From: Vibrio sp. 10N.286.49.B1 | Lineage (GTDB): Bacteria > Pseudomonadota > Gammaproteobacteria > Enterobacterales > Vibrionaceae | Reading direction: 5' to 3' | DNA length: 64,000 bases | Assembly (NCBI RefSeq): GCF_002873335.1 | Contig: NZ_MCUW01000089.1 | Coordinates: 124,001 to 188,000 of the forward strand | In this document: positions 18,864-28,400 of the stretch, piece after piece | How positions within the stretch are numbered: position 1 is the first letter of the stretch | Layout of the letters: each line of letters begins with the position of its first letter | Position numbers and translations under genes: made by a program | The notes under the pieces: generated by a model | Databases searched by the model: none | Seen by the model: only the letters and a program-made list of their open reading frames with translations | What the model was told of the DNA's origin: nothing

Positions 18864-20798
18864 ATGAATTTGACATCTCTTACCAACCCATCGCTAATCA
18901 ACCTACAAACGACGTTTACGAGTCGTGATGAGGCGATAAAAGCACTTGCCGAACAACTAAATCAACAAGGCAAACTGCATAATAAAGACGAATATTTACG
19001 TGCTGTATTTGCACGAGAAGATGAAGGACCAACGGCTCTTGGAGAAGGACTTGCCGTCCCTCATGGCAAGACAGATGCCGTCAAAGAAGCCGCATTTGCA
19101 ATGGCTACTTTGAAAGAGGATCTAAAGTGGAAAGGTTTAGACGAAGACGAGGATGTAAACCTCATCTTCCTTATTGCTATTCCAAATGCCGAAGCCGGCT
19201 CTACTCACATGCAGCTCCTCACAGAATTAACCACTACCCTAGTGGATGATGATGTCCGTGAGGCGGTACTCAATGCTACAACTATAGAACAAATTTACAC
19301 GCAGCTTAGTCGAGAAGAAACCAAGCCTGAGAGCACCAGCACCATTGCGGCAGACGCACCGACAATTGTGTGTGTAACAGCCTGTCCTGCAGGTATTGCT
19401 CACACTTACATGGCCGCTGAGTACTTAGAAAAAACCGGTAAAAAACTTGGCTTTAACGTCCACGTTGAAAAACAAGGGGCGAATGGTATTGAGGATCGCC
19501 TGACAGCCGATCAACTAAACAACGCCACCGCCGTCGTATTTGCCGCAGAAGTGGCCATCAAGGAAGTCGAGCGCTTCAACGGTATTCCGCGTATTGAAGT
19601 GCCGGTCGCCGAACCCATTAAGCATGCAGAACGCATTCTAAACGATGCAATCGACGCGGGAAAAAACAGCACCGGGGTCGGTCGTACATTGGCCACCGAA
19701 GACAAGCCGAAACGATTGCCGCTCAAAACCGAGCTCAAGCAAGCGCTTCTATCTGGTATTTCTTACGCCGTACCCTTGATTGTTGCTGGGGGCACCGTTC
19801 TCGCAGTCGCCGTTCTTATTGCCCAAATTTTCGACTTGCAAGATCTGTATGCGACCGATGGGTCGTGGCTGTGGATGTATCGCAAACTAGGTGGTGGCTT
19901 ACTTGGTACACTCATGGTGCCTGTATTAGCGGCCTACACCGCTTATTCGCTTGCCGACAAACCGGCCTTGGGTCCTGGGTTCGCCGCTGGTATTGCCGCT
20001 AACTTAATTGGCGCAGGATTCCTTGGTGGCGTAGTCGGTGGCTTACTTGCTGGTTACATCATGCGCTGGGTGAAAGAAAACATCCGCTTGAGTCCTTCAT
20101 TCAACGGCTTCCTAACGTTTTACTTGTACCCAGTTATTGGCACGTTAGTCGTCGGTTCATTGATGCTATTCGTTATTGGCAAGCCGGTCGCTTGGTTAAA
20201 CCAAGGGCTCACTGATTGGCTCAACGGCATGTCAGGAACGAATGCGCTGCTGCTCGGTGCTGTGATTGGCCTATTTGTCTCCTTTGACCTTGGCGGTCCA
20301 GTCAACAAAGCCGCTTATGCATTCTGTCTTGGCGCGATGGCTAACGGTGTTTACGGCCCTTACGCCATCTTTGGTTCAGTGAAAATGGTCTCCGCGTTTA
20401 CGGTTACCGCCTCAACCATGATTGCGCCTCGCCTGTTTAAAGACTTTGAGATTGAAGTCGGCAAGTCCACTTGGTTGCTAGGTCTTGCTGGGATCACTGA
20501 AGGTGCCATCCCAATGGCAATCGAAGATCCTATCCGCGTTATTGGGTCTTTCTTACTTGGCTCTGTGGTCACAGGGGCAATGATTGGCGCCGCAGGTGTA
20601 GGCTTATCGACTCCTGGTGCTGGTATCTTCTCAATATTCTTACTCCACGATGCTGGGCTCGGTTCTTTCACCGCTGCCGCCATCTGGTTTGGTGCTGCGC
20701 TTGTCGGTACCGCCATTTCAACTATCACGTTGCTAGCATGGAGATCCCATGCCATAAAAAAGGGCAAATTTGACGCCCAGGTAGCGACCCAGAACTAA
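18864..20798 (+). CDS. mngA: PTS permease for 2-O-alpha-mannosyl-D-glycerate, EIIABC
   Basis: A 644-residue fused fructose-family PTS transporter. EIIA comes first, with the phospho-histidine in GLAVPHGKTDAVKEA (about residue 68). EIIB follows, with the phospho-cysteine in CVTACPAGIAHTYMAAEYL near residue 174. The C-terminal EIIC membrane domain contains GISYAVPLIVAGGTVLAVAVL, GGPVNKAAYAFCLGAMANG and AGITEGAIPMAIEDP. Domain order and sequence match E. coli MngA, which imports mannosylglycerate as 6-phosphomannosyl-glycerate. The frame is open 30 codons upstream to a TTG, but the ATG at 18864 matches the family N-terminus. It is the first gene of mngA-mngB-manA. Confidence 0.93.
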   Translation: MNLTSLTNPSLINLQTTFTSRDEAIKALAEQLNQQGKLHNKDEYLRAVFAREDEGPTALGEGLAVPHGKTDAVKEAAFAMATLKEDLKWKGLDEDEDVNLIFLIAIPNAEAGSTHMQLLTELTTTLVDDDVREAVLNATTIEQIYTQLSREETKPESTSTIAADAPTIVCVTACPAGIAHTYMAAEYLEKTGKKLGFNVHVEKQGANGIEDRLTADQLNNATAVVFAAEVAIKEVERFNGIPRIEVPVAEPIKHAERILNDAIDAGKNSTGVGRTLATEDKPKRLPLKTELKQALLSGISYAVPLIVAGGTVLAVAVLIAQIFDLQDLYATDGSWLWMYRKLGGGLLGTLMVPVLAAYTAYSLADKPALGPGFAAGIAANLIGAGFLGGVVGGLLAGYIMRWVKENIRLSPSFNGFLTFYLYPVIGTLVVGSLMLFVIGKPVAWLNQGLTDWLNGMSGTNALLLGAVIGLFVSFDLGGPVNKAAYAFCLGAMANGVYGPYAIFGSVKMVSAFTVTASTMIAPRLFKDFEIEVGKSTWLLGLAGITEGAIPMAIEDPIRVIGSFLLGSVVTGAMIGAAGVGLSTPGAGIFSIFLLHDAGLGSFTAAAIWFGAALVGTAISTITLLAWRSHAIKKGKFDAQVATQN

Positions 20799-20810
20799 CC
20801 ATTAGGAAAT

Positions 20811-20840
20811 GGAAGGGCGCAGCCAAGCTGTGGCCCTTTC
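20811..20840 (+). terminator. Hairpin between mngA and mngB
   Basis: Interrupted stem with arms GGAAGGGC/GCCCTTTC and inner CAGC/GCTG around a CAA loop, 13 bases after mngA. No U-run follows, so it is more likely an attenuator or an mRNA-stabilising hairpin than a full terminator. Confidence 0.4.
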
Positions 20841-20906
20841 GAAACATCTGCTCTCCCAATTTAAAACTAATTTCGTTACTGCTCAACAGGCTATAGGTAC
20901 ACAAAA

Positions 20907-23555
20907 ATGACTACATCACGCGTTCATATCACTCCACACATGCACTGGGATCGTGAATGGTATTTCACTACAGAAGAATCTCGAATTCTATTGGTGAACA
21001 ACATGGATGAAATCATGCAGCGTCTGGAAAATGACCCTGACTATAAATACTACGTTTTAGACGGTCAAACAGCAGTACTGGAAGACTATTTTGCCATTAA
21101 ACCAGAGAACAAAGAGCGCGTAAAAGCACTGGTTCAAGCCGGAAAACTCATTGTCGGCCCTTGGTACTCGCAAACAGACACAATGCAAGTGGCGGGAGAA
21201 TCCATTGTACGAAACATGCTTTACGGTATTCGTGATTGCCTTGAACTCGGTGAACCAATGAAGATTGGTTACCTACCGGATTCATTCTCAATGAGCTCAC
21301 AACTACCGATGATCTATAACGGCTTTGACATCGATACCGCGATGTTCTGGCGTGGCTGTTCGGAGCGTCATGGCACCAACAAAACTGAGTTCTTATGGCA
21401 ATCCAATGACGGCTCTGAAGTGGCTGCACAGGTACTCCCTCTCGGGTACGCGATTGGTAAATACCTTCCTCAAGACGAAGAAGGCCTGCGCGCTCGCCTA
21501 GATAAATACTTCCCTGTATTAGAAAAACCGTCAGTGACAAAAGATATTTTGTTACCAAACGGCCATGACCAGATGCCAATCCAAAATGACATTTTTGAGG
21601 TCATGGATAAGCTTCGTGAAATCTACCCAGAGCGTGAGTTCCTAATGAGCCGCTTCGAAGAGGTATTTGATCGCATTAAAGAGGAACGCGACCAACTCGA
21701 TACCATCAAGGGCGAGTTCAATGACGGCAAATACATGCGTGTCCATCGTACTATTTCTTCGACGCGCATGGACATCAAGCTTATTCATGCTCAAGTTGAG
21801 AACAAGATTGTTAATATTCTAGAGCCACTCGCGTCAATCGCTTGGACATTAGGGTTTGAGTATCATCATGGGTTGATCGAAAAAATGTGGAAGGAGAGCA
21901 TGAAGAACCATGCCCACGATTCCATCGGTTGTTGTTGTTCAGACAAGGTTCACGCTGAGATCTTGAACCGCTATATCCTAGCTGACGATATGGCGTCAAA
22001 CCTTATTCATTTCTACAAGCGCAAGATTGTTGATCACATGCCTGCCCGTGAGGGTTGCGACAAACTGGCATTGTTTAACTTGTCACCTTATGAGCGTGAA
22101 GAAGTCATCAATACCACGATTACCATTCGTGCCAGCGAATTCAGCCTATTTGATGAAAATGGCACCCAAGTCGAGTACTTCATTCAAGACCAACGAGTGA
22201 TTGACCCGGGTAAAATTGACCGTCAGATTGTTCATTATGGCAATTACGACCCGTTTATCGAATACGACATTCAGATCAAATACGTAGTGCCAGCGATGGG
22301 GTACACCACGCTGCATATTCAAGGTAATGAAAAAGGCAAAACCAAGGTTGCAGTACAAAAAGATTACTTACTTGAAAATGAATATTACCGAATCAATGTC
22401 AACGATAACGGTACATTAACCATCTTCGATAAAGAAACCTTGATGACATACGATCAAGCACTTCGTGTTGAAGAAGGCTCTGACGACGGTGATGAATATG
22501 ATTACTCACCTTCTCGCCAAGAATGGTTGCTGTATTCTGATGAATTCAAAGCCCAGACTCACATCACTCATGAAGGTTATCAATCTGTCGCCAGCATCAA
22601 GCTCACAATGAATGTGCCCGCAAACCTTCAAGAACGTGAAGCACGCAGCGGTCAAAACGGGTTTGTCGGTATCGACTGTCAGGTCGTATTAAAACAAGGC
22701 TCTCGTCGCATCGAGGTGCGCATGGAAGTGGACAACCAAGCCGACGATCATCGTATTCGCGTACTAATTCCAACACCGTTTGTCTCTGAAAACGTTGTGG
22801 CCGATAACCAATTTGGTCTCATTACCCGCCCAACCAATGATCCGGCGATGGACGTGTGGGAACAAGAAGGCTGGAAAGAAGCCCCTGTTCCTGTGTACCA
22901 GTTGATGAACGTCGCGGCGGTAGAAAACGACAAAGGTGGGCTTGCGATCATGACTGGTGGTTTGCGTGAATTTGAAGTCATCTCCAGTAAGGGTGACGAG
23001 GCGCGTGACACCTTCGCATTAACCTTATTACGTGGCGTGGGTGTGCTCGGTAAAGAAGAGCTCTTATTGCGTCCAGGGCGACCATCAGGGATCAAGATCC
23101 CAACACCAGAATCTCAGACTCGTGGCAAGCTGGTATGTGAATTTAGTCTCTTTGGCTTTGAAGGTAATCACATTGATGCCAACATCATGGCTGAAGCCCG
23201 TGATAACGTTACGCCTATCGAGTGCTATAACAAAATTCCATACAACGCGATGAAACTAAACGTTGGCACTCAAGATAAGCCACTGACATTCTCGCTATTA
23301 AATACAGCGAAACAAGGTGCCGTGCTCAGTGTTTTGAAGAAAGCTGAAGATACCGATGCGTTCATTCTAAGAATGTACAACCCTAGTGAAAATGACGAGA
23401 TAAGCGATACCGTATCGTTCACTCAACCGGTGGCATCATGGCTAGAGACTAATTTGGCTGAAGAAGTACGCACGACTGACGTCGAAAGCGAATCAGTGGG
23501 CATACTAAAAGCCTGCCAAGCGAAAACGTTCCAAGTGAAGCTATGCTCCAATTAA
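20907..23555 (+). CDS. mngB: Alpha-mannosidase MngB (GH38)
   Basis: An 882-residue cytoplasmic glycoside hydrolase. Known MngB splits 6-phosphomannosyl-D-glycerate into mannose-6-phosphate and glycerate. Zinc ligands are visible in HMHWDREW (His13, Asp15), the nucleophile Asp125 is in [12 protein letters not shown], and the later zinc histidine is probably in [11 protein letters not shown]. The C-terminal half is the beta-rich GH38 domain. No signal peptide is present, as expected for an enzyme acting on a PTS product. It is 108 bases downstream of mngA and upstream of manA, giving a coherent pathway. Confidence 0.93.
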   Translation: MTTSRVHITPHMHWDREWYFTTEESRILLVNNMDEIMQRLENDPDYKYYVLDGQTAVLEDYFAIKPENKERVKALVQAGKLIVGPWYSQTDTMQVAGESIVRNMLYGIRDCLELGEPMKIGYLPDSFSMSSQLPMIYNGFDIDTAMFWRGCSERHGTNKTEFLWQSNDGSEVAAQVLPLGYAIGKYLPQDEEGLRARLDKYFPVLEKPSVTKDILLPNGHDQMPIQNDIFEVMDKLREIYPEREFLMSRFEEVFDRIKEERDQLDTIKGEFNDGKYMRVHRTISSTRMDIKLIHAQVENKIVNILEPLASIAWTLGFEYHHGLIEKMWKESMKNHAHDSIGCCCSDKVHAEILNRYILADDMASNLIHFYKRKIVDHMPAREGCDKLALFNLSPYEREEVINTTITIRASEFSLFDENGTQVEYFIQDQRVIDPGKIDRQIVHYGNYDPFIEYDIQIKYVVPAMGYTTLHIQGNEKGKTKVAVQKDYLLENEYYRINVNDNGTLTIFDKETLMTYDQALRVEEGSDDGDEYDYSPSRQEWLLYSDEFKAQTHITHEGYQSVASIKLTMNVPANLQEREARSGQNGFVGIDCQVVLKQGSRRIEVRMEVDNQADDHRIRVLIPTPFVSENVVADNQFGLITRPTNDPAMDVWEQEGWKEAPVPVYQLMNVAAVENDKGGLAIMTGGLREFEVISSKGDEARDTFALTLLRGVGVLGKEELLLRPGRPSGIKIPTPESQTRGKLVCEFSLFGFEGNHIDANIMAEARDNVTPIECYNKIPYNAMKLNVGTQDKPLTFSLLNTAKQGAVLSVLKKAEDTDAFILRMYNPSENDEISDTVSFTQPVASWLETNLAEEVRTTDVESESVGILKACQAKTFQVKLCSN

Positions 23556-23582
23556 GATTTTCTTCGTTAATTTGAGTCACCA

Positions 23583-23620
23583 TAAGAAATCCGTTCAGTG
23601 TATGCTGCTCGGATTTCTTA
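23583..23620 (+). terminator. Hairpin between mngB and manA
   Basis: Perfect 11-bp stem TAAGAAATCCG/CGGATTTCTTA with a 16-base loop in the 105-base gap. It may partly terminate mngAB transcription or set mRNA stability, which would let manA be expressed at a different level. Confidence 0.45.
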
Positions 23621-23660
23621 CCTGGCAACAACATGTACACCCAAAAAAGTGAACGGTAAA

Positions 23661-24848
23661 ATGTCTTTGTTTAAGTTAGATAATGTTATTCAAAATTACG
23701 CATGGGGTAGCAAGGAGTCCATTACTAATCTCTTTGGTATTCCTAACCCAAAATCAGAACCTCAAGCCGAGATTTGGATGGGTATTCACCCAAGTGGTTG
23801 CTCCAAAATAGCCGCAACCCAGCAACCACTCTCCGAGTTAATCGCGCAAAACCCTACCCGCTTATTGGGCGACTATACTGAAAATCGATTCGGCGATTTA
23901 CCCTATTTGTTTAAGGTATTAGCCGCCGAAACACCGCTCTCTATTCAAGTGCACCCAAGTAAACATAAAGCAGAGTTCGGCTTTGCTCGCGAGAATGCGC
24001 AGGGTATTGCCATGACTGCCGCCAATCGAAACTACAAAGATCCTAACCATAAACCCGAATTGGTTTATGCGCTTACTCTGTATAAAGCGATGAATGGGTT
24101 TCGCCCAATCAAGCATATCATTGCTCTGTTTAATGAAATCAATATCGAGTCACTCTCCTCAGAGTTAGCCGCATTAACAGACAACCAAAATAACGAAGGG
24201 TTGCAACAGTTCTTCTCTGCCATTATGTCGCTCAACGGTGCCCGCAAAGATACCGCTCTCAACGAGCTTTATTTAGCATATAATCGCTCATCTGCGACGG
24301 CAATGGCACGCGAAGCGCTCTTGTACAGCGCCGACTTCAAACAACATTATCCAGACGATATTGGATTATTTGCCCCATTAATGCTCAATACTATCGAACT
24401 CTCTCCCGGCGAAGCCATGTTCTTGCATGCAGAAACCCCTCATGCTTACGTCAAGGGAACGGGATTAGAGATTATGGCGAACTCTGACAATGTGCTGAGG
24501 GCGGGTTTAACACCGAAATACATTGATGTCGCTGAGCTTATCGATAACACCCGATTCACCTCGATGGACCCAGATACAATAAAACTTGAACCAATACTCA
24601 AGGACGGAAAACTCAGCTATCCGATCCCTGTCGATGACTTTGGATTTGATATTTTGAACGCAACAGAAAACCGCGATATACAATACGTGCGTAGCGCTGA
24701 GATTATCTTTTGTGTGGCCGGTGACGCGACTATTTCCTCCGCAGACCAATGCATATCACTCACTGCAGGCGAGGCTATTTTTATTGGCAATGATACCGGT
24801 AGCTACGACTATCAAGGTAACGGAGTATTGGCGAGAGCGTACAATTAA
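23661..24848 (+). CDS. manA: Mannose-6-phosphate isomerase, class I
   Basis: A 395-residue zinc enzyme that converts mannose-6-phosphate to fructose-6-phosphate. Family hallmarks: IQNYAWGSKESI at the start, the zinc-binding IQVHPSKHKAEFG segment, the loop before PELVYAL, and the signature PHAYVKGTGLEIMANSDNVLRAGL near residue 255-277. The frame extends 21 codons upstream without family similarity, so the ATG at 23661 is used. Placed after mngB it takes the mannose-6-phosphate released by that enzyme into glycolysis. An additional manA elsewhere for capsule or lipopolysaccharide sugar supply cannot be excluded. Confidence 0.93.
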   Translation: MSLFKLDNVIQNYAWGSKESITNLFGIPNPKSEPQAEIWMGIHPSGCSKIAATQQPLSELIAQNPTRLLGDYTENRFGDLPYLFKVLAAETPLSIQVHPSKHKAEFGFARENAQGIAMTAANRNYKDPNHKPELVYALTLYKAMNGFRPIKHIIALFNEINIESLSSELAALTDNQNNEGLQQFFSAIMSLNGARKDTALNELYLAYNRSSATAMAREALLYSADFKQHYPDDIGLFAPLMLNTIELSPGEAMFLHAETPHAYVKGTGLEIMANSDNVLRAGLTPKYIDVAELIDNTRFTSMDPDTIKLEPILKDGKLSYPIPVDDFGFDILNATENRDIQYVRSAEIIFCVAGDATISSADQCISLTAGEAIFIGNDTGSYDYQGNGVLARAYN

Positions 24849-24918
24849 TCACAAGATGCCCTATCGTTTTATTCATCCAAAATGATGAACGACACCCTAA
24901 CTGTTTTTCTGATATAAA

Positions 24919-24955
24919 AAGGCTTGACCCTCCCCCTAGGTCAGGCCTTAGTTTT
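24919..24955 (+). terminator. Rho-independent terminator of the mng-manA operon
   Basis: An 11-bp stem AAGGCTTGACC/GGTCAGGCCTT (one G-T wobble) with a C-rich loop, followed by AGTTTTATCT. It lies 70 bases after the manA stop codon. Confidence 0.8.
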
Positions 24956-24986
24956 ATCTCATGCTTATTCAACGATGGTCAATCTA

Positions 24987-25103
24987 ATGGGATGCTGTAA
25001 CCAATCGCCAAAAGGCGGAACCACACAAATCGGAAAACTAATAAAACTCGTTGTCGTGCTTTTTGTCATCATTTTTTCATTAGCCTTGTTGTTTCCAAAT
25101 TAA
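24987..25103 (+). CDS. Possible 38-residue single-pass membrane protein
   Basis: A short frame that starts MGCCNQSPKGGTTQIG and continues with a strongly hydrophobic stretch LVVVLFVIIFSLALLF, ending PN. An in-frame ATG 12 bases upstream would give 42 residues. The tandem cysteines, polar glycine-rich head and one membrane helix look like a real small membrane protein rather than chance coding. The ribosome site is weak (GGTCA), and the gene would sit after the manA terminator and before the LysR gene, so it would need its own promoter. Function unknown. Confidence 0.45.
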   Translation: MGCCNQSPKGGTTQIGKLIKLVVVLFVIIFSLALLFPN

Positions 25104-25189
25104 TACGCTCACCATGGCGATTCATCGCCTAGCCTCGAACGAAAAATTGCCATTCTCAATTCGAGCCAATTCCATTAAAGTGGCTCAAT

Positions 25190-26122
25190 ATGCCTACGAC
25201 CAATGGATTATGTGTGAACCTACGACAACTTGAAGTCTTTTACGCCATCATGCAAGCAGGCACCGTGTCCGGAGCAGCCAAGAATCTGCATGTGTCGCAA
25301 CCTAACGTCACACGAGTGCTTGCCCACACTGAGCAGCAATTGGGGTTCACGCTATTTGAGCGAGTAAAAGGCCGATTAGTCGCCACTCAAGAAGCGAATA
25401 CGTTACTGCCCAAGGTCGAGAGCATCTACGGCCAACTTGATCAATTTCGGGCGCTAACGAACAAGCTTAAGAAAGGCCAACAACATATTCGTGTCGGTGC
25501 CCCTCCCGTGTTAGCCAGCCACTTTCTGGCTCCACTTGTCGCCAAGTTTTATCAATTACACCAGTGTTCCGTTGAGCTTGTCACAGGCAACCGAAATGAG
25601 TTATGTGATGGATTACTCAATAATGAACTCGATATTGCCGTGACATTTGGCCAAGACACACCCGCAGGTATCTCTCACCAATTACTGATCGATACGTCGA
25701 TGCAGGCGCTCATACCTCTGCCTTGTCATGACCTAATTCCGACCGAACGCGATCCGGTTCCAGAGGTCGCGCTAGAGGCTCTGTTGCAACACCCCTTAAC
25801 CGTCATCGCGTTAGATAGACGCGACCCATTGGGGCAAAAGCTGACCTACGCGATTGAACAAGTCGCCCCTAACTTCAGCCCCTCCCTTACCGTAAGAAGT
25901 TACGCTGCAGGCGCTGAGCTTGCCAAACTTGGTGCTGGCATTGCAATCGTCGACCCATGGACGGCTGCGCAATACGCTAACCATGGCGCGTTACAACTTG
26001 CCAACCTACACCCAGCAGTTAATTGCTCTGTGTCACTGTTAACCAGTGATGTGCATCCACAGTCAATTACCGCGAAACAGTTTTTAAGCGCACTACACCA
26101 ATACCACGCGCTTTCGTTTTAA
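25190..26122 (+). CDS. LysR-family transcriptional regulator
   Basis: A 310-residue regulator. The N-terminal winged helix-turn-helix is at residues 10-68 (LRQLEVFYAIMQAGTVSGAAKNLHVSQPNVTRV read in two parts), followed by a substrate-binding-like effector domain (IRVGAPPVLASHFLAPLV, LDIAVTFG, LAKLGAGIAIVDPW). It lies 155 bases upstream of dgcN on the same strand. A role as regulator of the D-glutamate genes is inferred from proximity alone. A GTG eight codons in is an alternative start. Confidence 0.85.
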   Translation: MPTTNGLCVNLRQLEVFYAIMQAGTVSGAAKNLHVSQPNVTRVLAHTEQQLGFTLFERVKGRLVATQEANTLLPKVESIYGQLDQFRALTNKLKKGQQHIRVGAPPVLASHFLAPLVAKFYQLHQCSVELVTGNRNELCDGLLNNELDIAVTFGQDTPAGISHQLLIDTSMQALIPLPCHDLIPTERDPVPEVALEALLQHPLTVIALDRRDPLGQKLTYAIEQVAPNFSPSLTVRSYAAGAELAKLGAGIAIVDPWTAAQYANHGALQLANLHPAVNCSVSLLTSDVHPQSITAKQFLSALHQYHALSF

Positions 26123-26277
26123 CACTCATCGATGATAATCACCGCCTTGGGGATAACATTCACAACAAAGGCTCATAACGTAACGTTATAGGCAGCATAC
26201 AACTGAGTATTCGCGCTCATCCCTTCTAAGCCCTATCGTAATGACAACGCCATAGTAGCTTTAACAAAAGGGACACC

Positions 26278-27282
26278 ATGAATATCTCTCAACCCTATTT
26301 ACTTTTCCTCGGTGATGTCACCGATCCTCTCTCCGCGAAAACGGCCCGTGGCATTGTGAAATGGCGCCCCGATGTCTGCCTTGGTCAATTAAAGCTAACC
26401 GATAACACCGTCTCTTTAGGTCTAACGAATCTTTCGCTCATTCAAGCCAAGGAGCTCGGTGCAAAAACTCTTGTCATCGGAACGGCAAATGCCGGCGGTT
26501 TTATCCCACGAAGCTGGGTCGAGACCCTCATTAGCGCCGCCAACCTCGGCTTTGATATTGCCTCTGGCATGCATCAAAAATTGAATGATATCCCAGAGCT
26601 TGCGGCGCTGGCTGAGCAAGGCGTGACTCAATTATTTGACGTTCGCCATTACGACGAACGCCTGAACGTCGGTACGGGTAAAAAACGTCAAGGTAAGCGC
26701 CTACTTACCGTTGGGACAGACTGCTCCGTAGGAAAAATGTTCAGTGCGCTTGCCATCGAAAAAGCGCTCAATAACAAAGGTATCGACAGTCGATTTAAAG
26801 CCACGGGGCAGACTGGTATTCTTATTGAAGGAACAGGGATTTCAGTGGATGCGGTAGTGGCTGACTTTATTTCGGGTGCTGTCGAGGCCATTAGTCCTAG
26901 CTTTTCAGACCATCAGTGGGACATTATCGAAGGACAAGGCTCACTGTTTAACCCCTCATATGCTGGCGTGAGCTTAGGGCTCATTCACGGCGCACAACCC
27001 GATGCCTTGGTCCTTTGCCATGAAATCGGGCGTGAGCATATCCGCCACCTTCCCCACGCCCCACTTCCGACCATAGAGCAGACTATTGATGCCAACCTTT
27101 TAGCGGCCAGTGTGACCAATTCCAAGGTTCAATTTGCAGGGATTTGTTTAAATACCTCACGACTCGATGAACCTACAGCAAAGCAACTGTGTTTAACATG
27201 GCAAGAACAATTTAACCTTCCCGTGACAGACCCAGTGCGATTTGGGGTAGATACTATTGTAGAGCACCTGTCTTCATTATGA
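26278..27282 (+). CDS. dgcN: DgcN, N-acetyltransferase of D-glutamate (DUF1611)
   Basis: A 334-residue DUF1611 protein with a Rossmann-like N-domain (TLVIGTANAGGFIP) and a P-loop C-domain whose nucleotide loop is VGTDCSVGKMFSALAIEKAL (about residues 143-162). A later segment reads WDIIEGQGSLFNPSYAGVSL. In marine bacteria the homologous DgcN acetylates D-glutamate to N-acetyl-D-glutamate, and the partner DgcA, encoded next, epimerises it to the L form. The ribosome site AAAGGGAC precedes the ATG. The gap to dgcA is about 90 bases. Confidence 0.8.
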   Translation: MNISQPYLLFLGDVTDPLSAKTARGIVKWRPDVCLGQLKLTDNTVSLGLTNLSLIQAKELGAKTLVIGTANAGGFIPRSWVETLISAANLGFDIASGMHQKLNDIPELAALAEQGVTQLFDVRHYDERLNVGTGKKRQGKRLLTVGTDCSVGKMFSALAIEKALNNKGIDSRFKATGQTGILIEGTGISVDAVVADFISGAVEAISPSFSDHQWDIIEGQGSLFNPSYAGVSLGLIHGAQPDALVLCHEIGREHIRHLPHAPLPTIEQTIDANLLAASVTNSKVQFAGICLNTSRLDEPTAKQLCLTWQEQFNLPVTDPVRFGVDTIVEHLSSL

Positions 27283-27370
27283 ACTCGCCACGTATGAGTT
27301 CACCACGTAAGAAGGTCTCCCGACTGTATAAGCACGACGCTATGAGGGTACTATGAATTATAAGGGCGCT

Positions 27371-28336
27371 ATGAATATTGAAAGCCGTCACCACTCGATA
27401 AAGCTGGCTAAGCCATTCACTATTTCCCGAGGGACGCGCACACATTGTGAAGTGGTACGCGTAACCATTCGCTATCAACAACATATTGCCATAGGTGAAT
27501 GCACACCCTATCCCCGCTACGGTGAATCCGTAGAGTCCGTGATGGAACAAATTCAGCAATTCAGCCAAACCATTCATTCACTTACACCCCACGAAGCTCG
27601 CTTAGCACTTCAACAGTGTCCGGCCGGCGCCGCACGAAATGCCATCGATTGCGCCTTATGGTCGCTGGAGGCCAAAGAGAAAGGACACGTTTTTCCATCG
27701 CCCTACTTTGCTATTAAGCCCAGCATCGAGACGGCAATGACGGTTTCCGTTGGCGATAAAGCAACAATGATTGAACAAACCCAGCAATACGTCAAAGAAG
27801 GCGCAACGCTGCTCAAGGTCAAACTAGACGGCACCGATGTCATTGAAAAGATGACCGCTATCCGTCACGCCGCCCCACAAGCTCGAATTATTATCGACGC
27901 CAATGAAGCATGGCAAGATTTGCCACTTGAGACTTTGTTCGATGAGCTCGCGACCCTCGATATCACTATGATAGAACAGCCGGTACCCAGCGGTAGAGAT
28001 GAACTCCTGAAAGACATTCGCCATCCGATCCCATTATGCGCCGATGAAAGCTGCCATACGCGAGCTGAATTGGATTCGCTGCTAGGGTGCTATGAAATGA
28101 TTAATATTAAGTTAGATAAAACAGGCGGGTTAACGGAGGCGCTCGCCCTGGAAGCTAAAGCACGCTCGCTAGGGCTGAATATTATGGCTGGGTGCATGTT
28201 AGGTTCGTCGCTAGCAATGAAAGCCGCCCTGCCAATTGCGACCAATGCCGAAATCGTCGACCTTGACGGCCCAGTGTTGCTTGGCAGCGACGTTGAAAAT
28301 GGGCTCAGTTATCAAAATGGGACAGTCATGCTGTAA
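27371..28336 (+). CDS. dgcA: DgcA, N-acetyl-D-glutamate racemase (enolase superfamily)
   Basis: A 321-residue member of the dipeptide epimerase branch of the enolase superfamily. The N-terminal capping domain begins with LAKPFTISRGTRT. Barrel motifs are LLKVKLDG (catalytic Lys), IIIDANEAW, MIEQPVP and PLCADES (metal-binding Asp/Glu), and INIKLDKTGGL (second catalytic Lys). Next to dgcN it should convert N-acetyl-D-glutamate to N-acetyl-L-glutamate. A start six codons upstream (27353) is also in frame and also has a GAGG sequence; the ATG at 27371 has AAGGG and matches the family N-terminus better. An Ala-Glu epimerase role is the alternative. Confidence 0.8.
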   Translation: MNIESRHHSIKLAKPFTISRGTRTHCEVVRVTIRYQQHIAIGECTPYPRYGESVESVMEQIQQFSQTIHSLTPHEARLALQQCPAGAARNAIDCALWSLEAKEKGHVFPSPYFAIKPSIETAMTVSVGDKATMIEQTQQYVKEGATLLKVKLDGTDVIEKMTAIRHAAPQARIIIDANEAWQDLPLETLFDELATLDITMIEQPVPSGRDELLKDIRHPIPLCADESCHTRAELDSLLGCYEMINIKLDKTGGLTEALALEAKARSLGLNIMAGCMLGSSLAMKAALPIATNAEIVDLDGPVLLGSDVENGLSYQNGTVML

Positions 28337-28359
28337 TGTTTTACTGCGTTAGTAACAAT

Positions 28360-28388
28360 CGAGCTATAGAGCATAACTCCATGGCTCG
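28360..28388. terminator. Hairpin between convergent dgcA and MATE gene
   Basis: A 12-bp stem CGAGCTATAGAG/CTCCATGGCTCG with one wobble and one mismatch, 5-base loop. It lies between the two stop codons and may serve both directions, but neither side has a long T-run. Confidence 0.5.
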
Positions 28389-28400
28389 ATTCATTATTGA

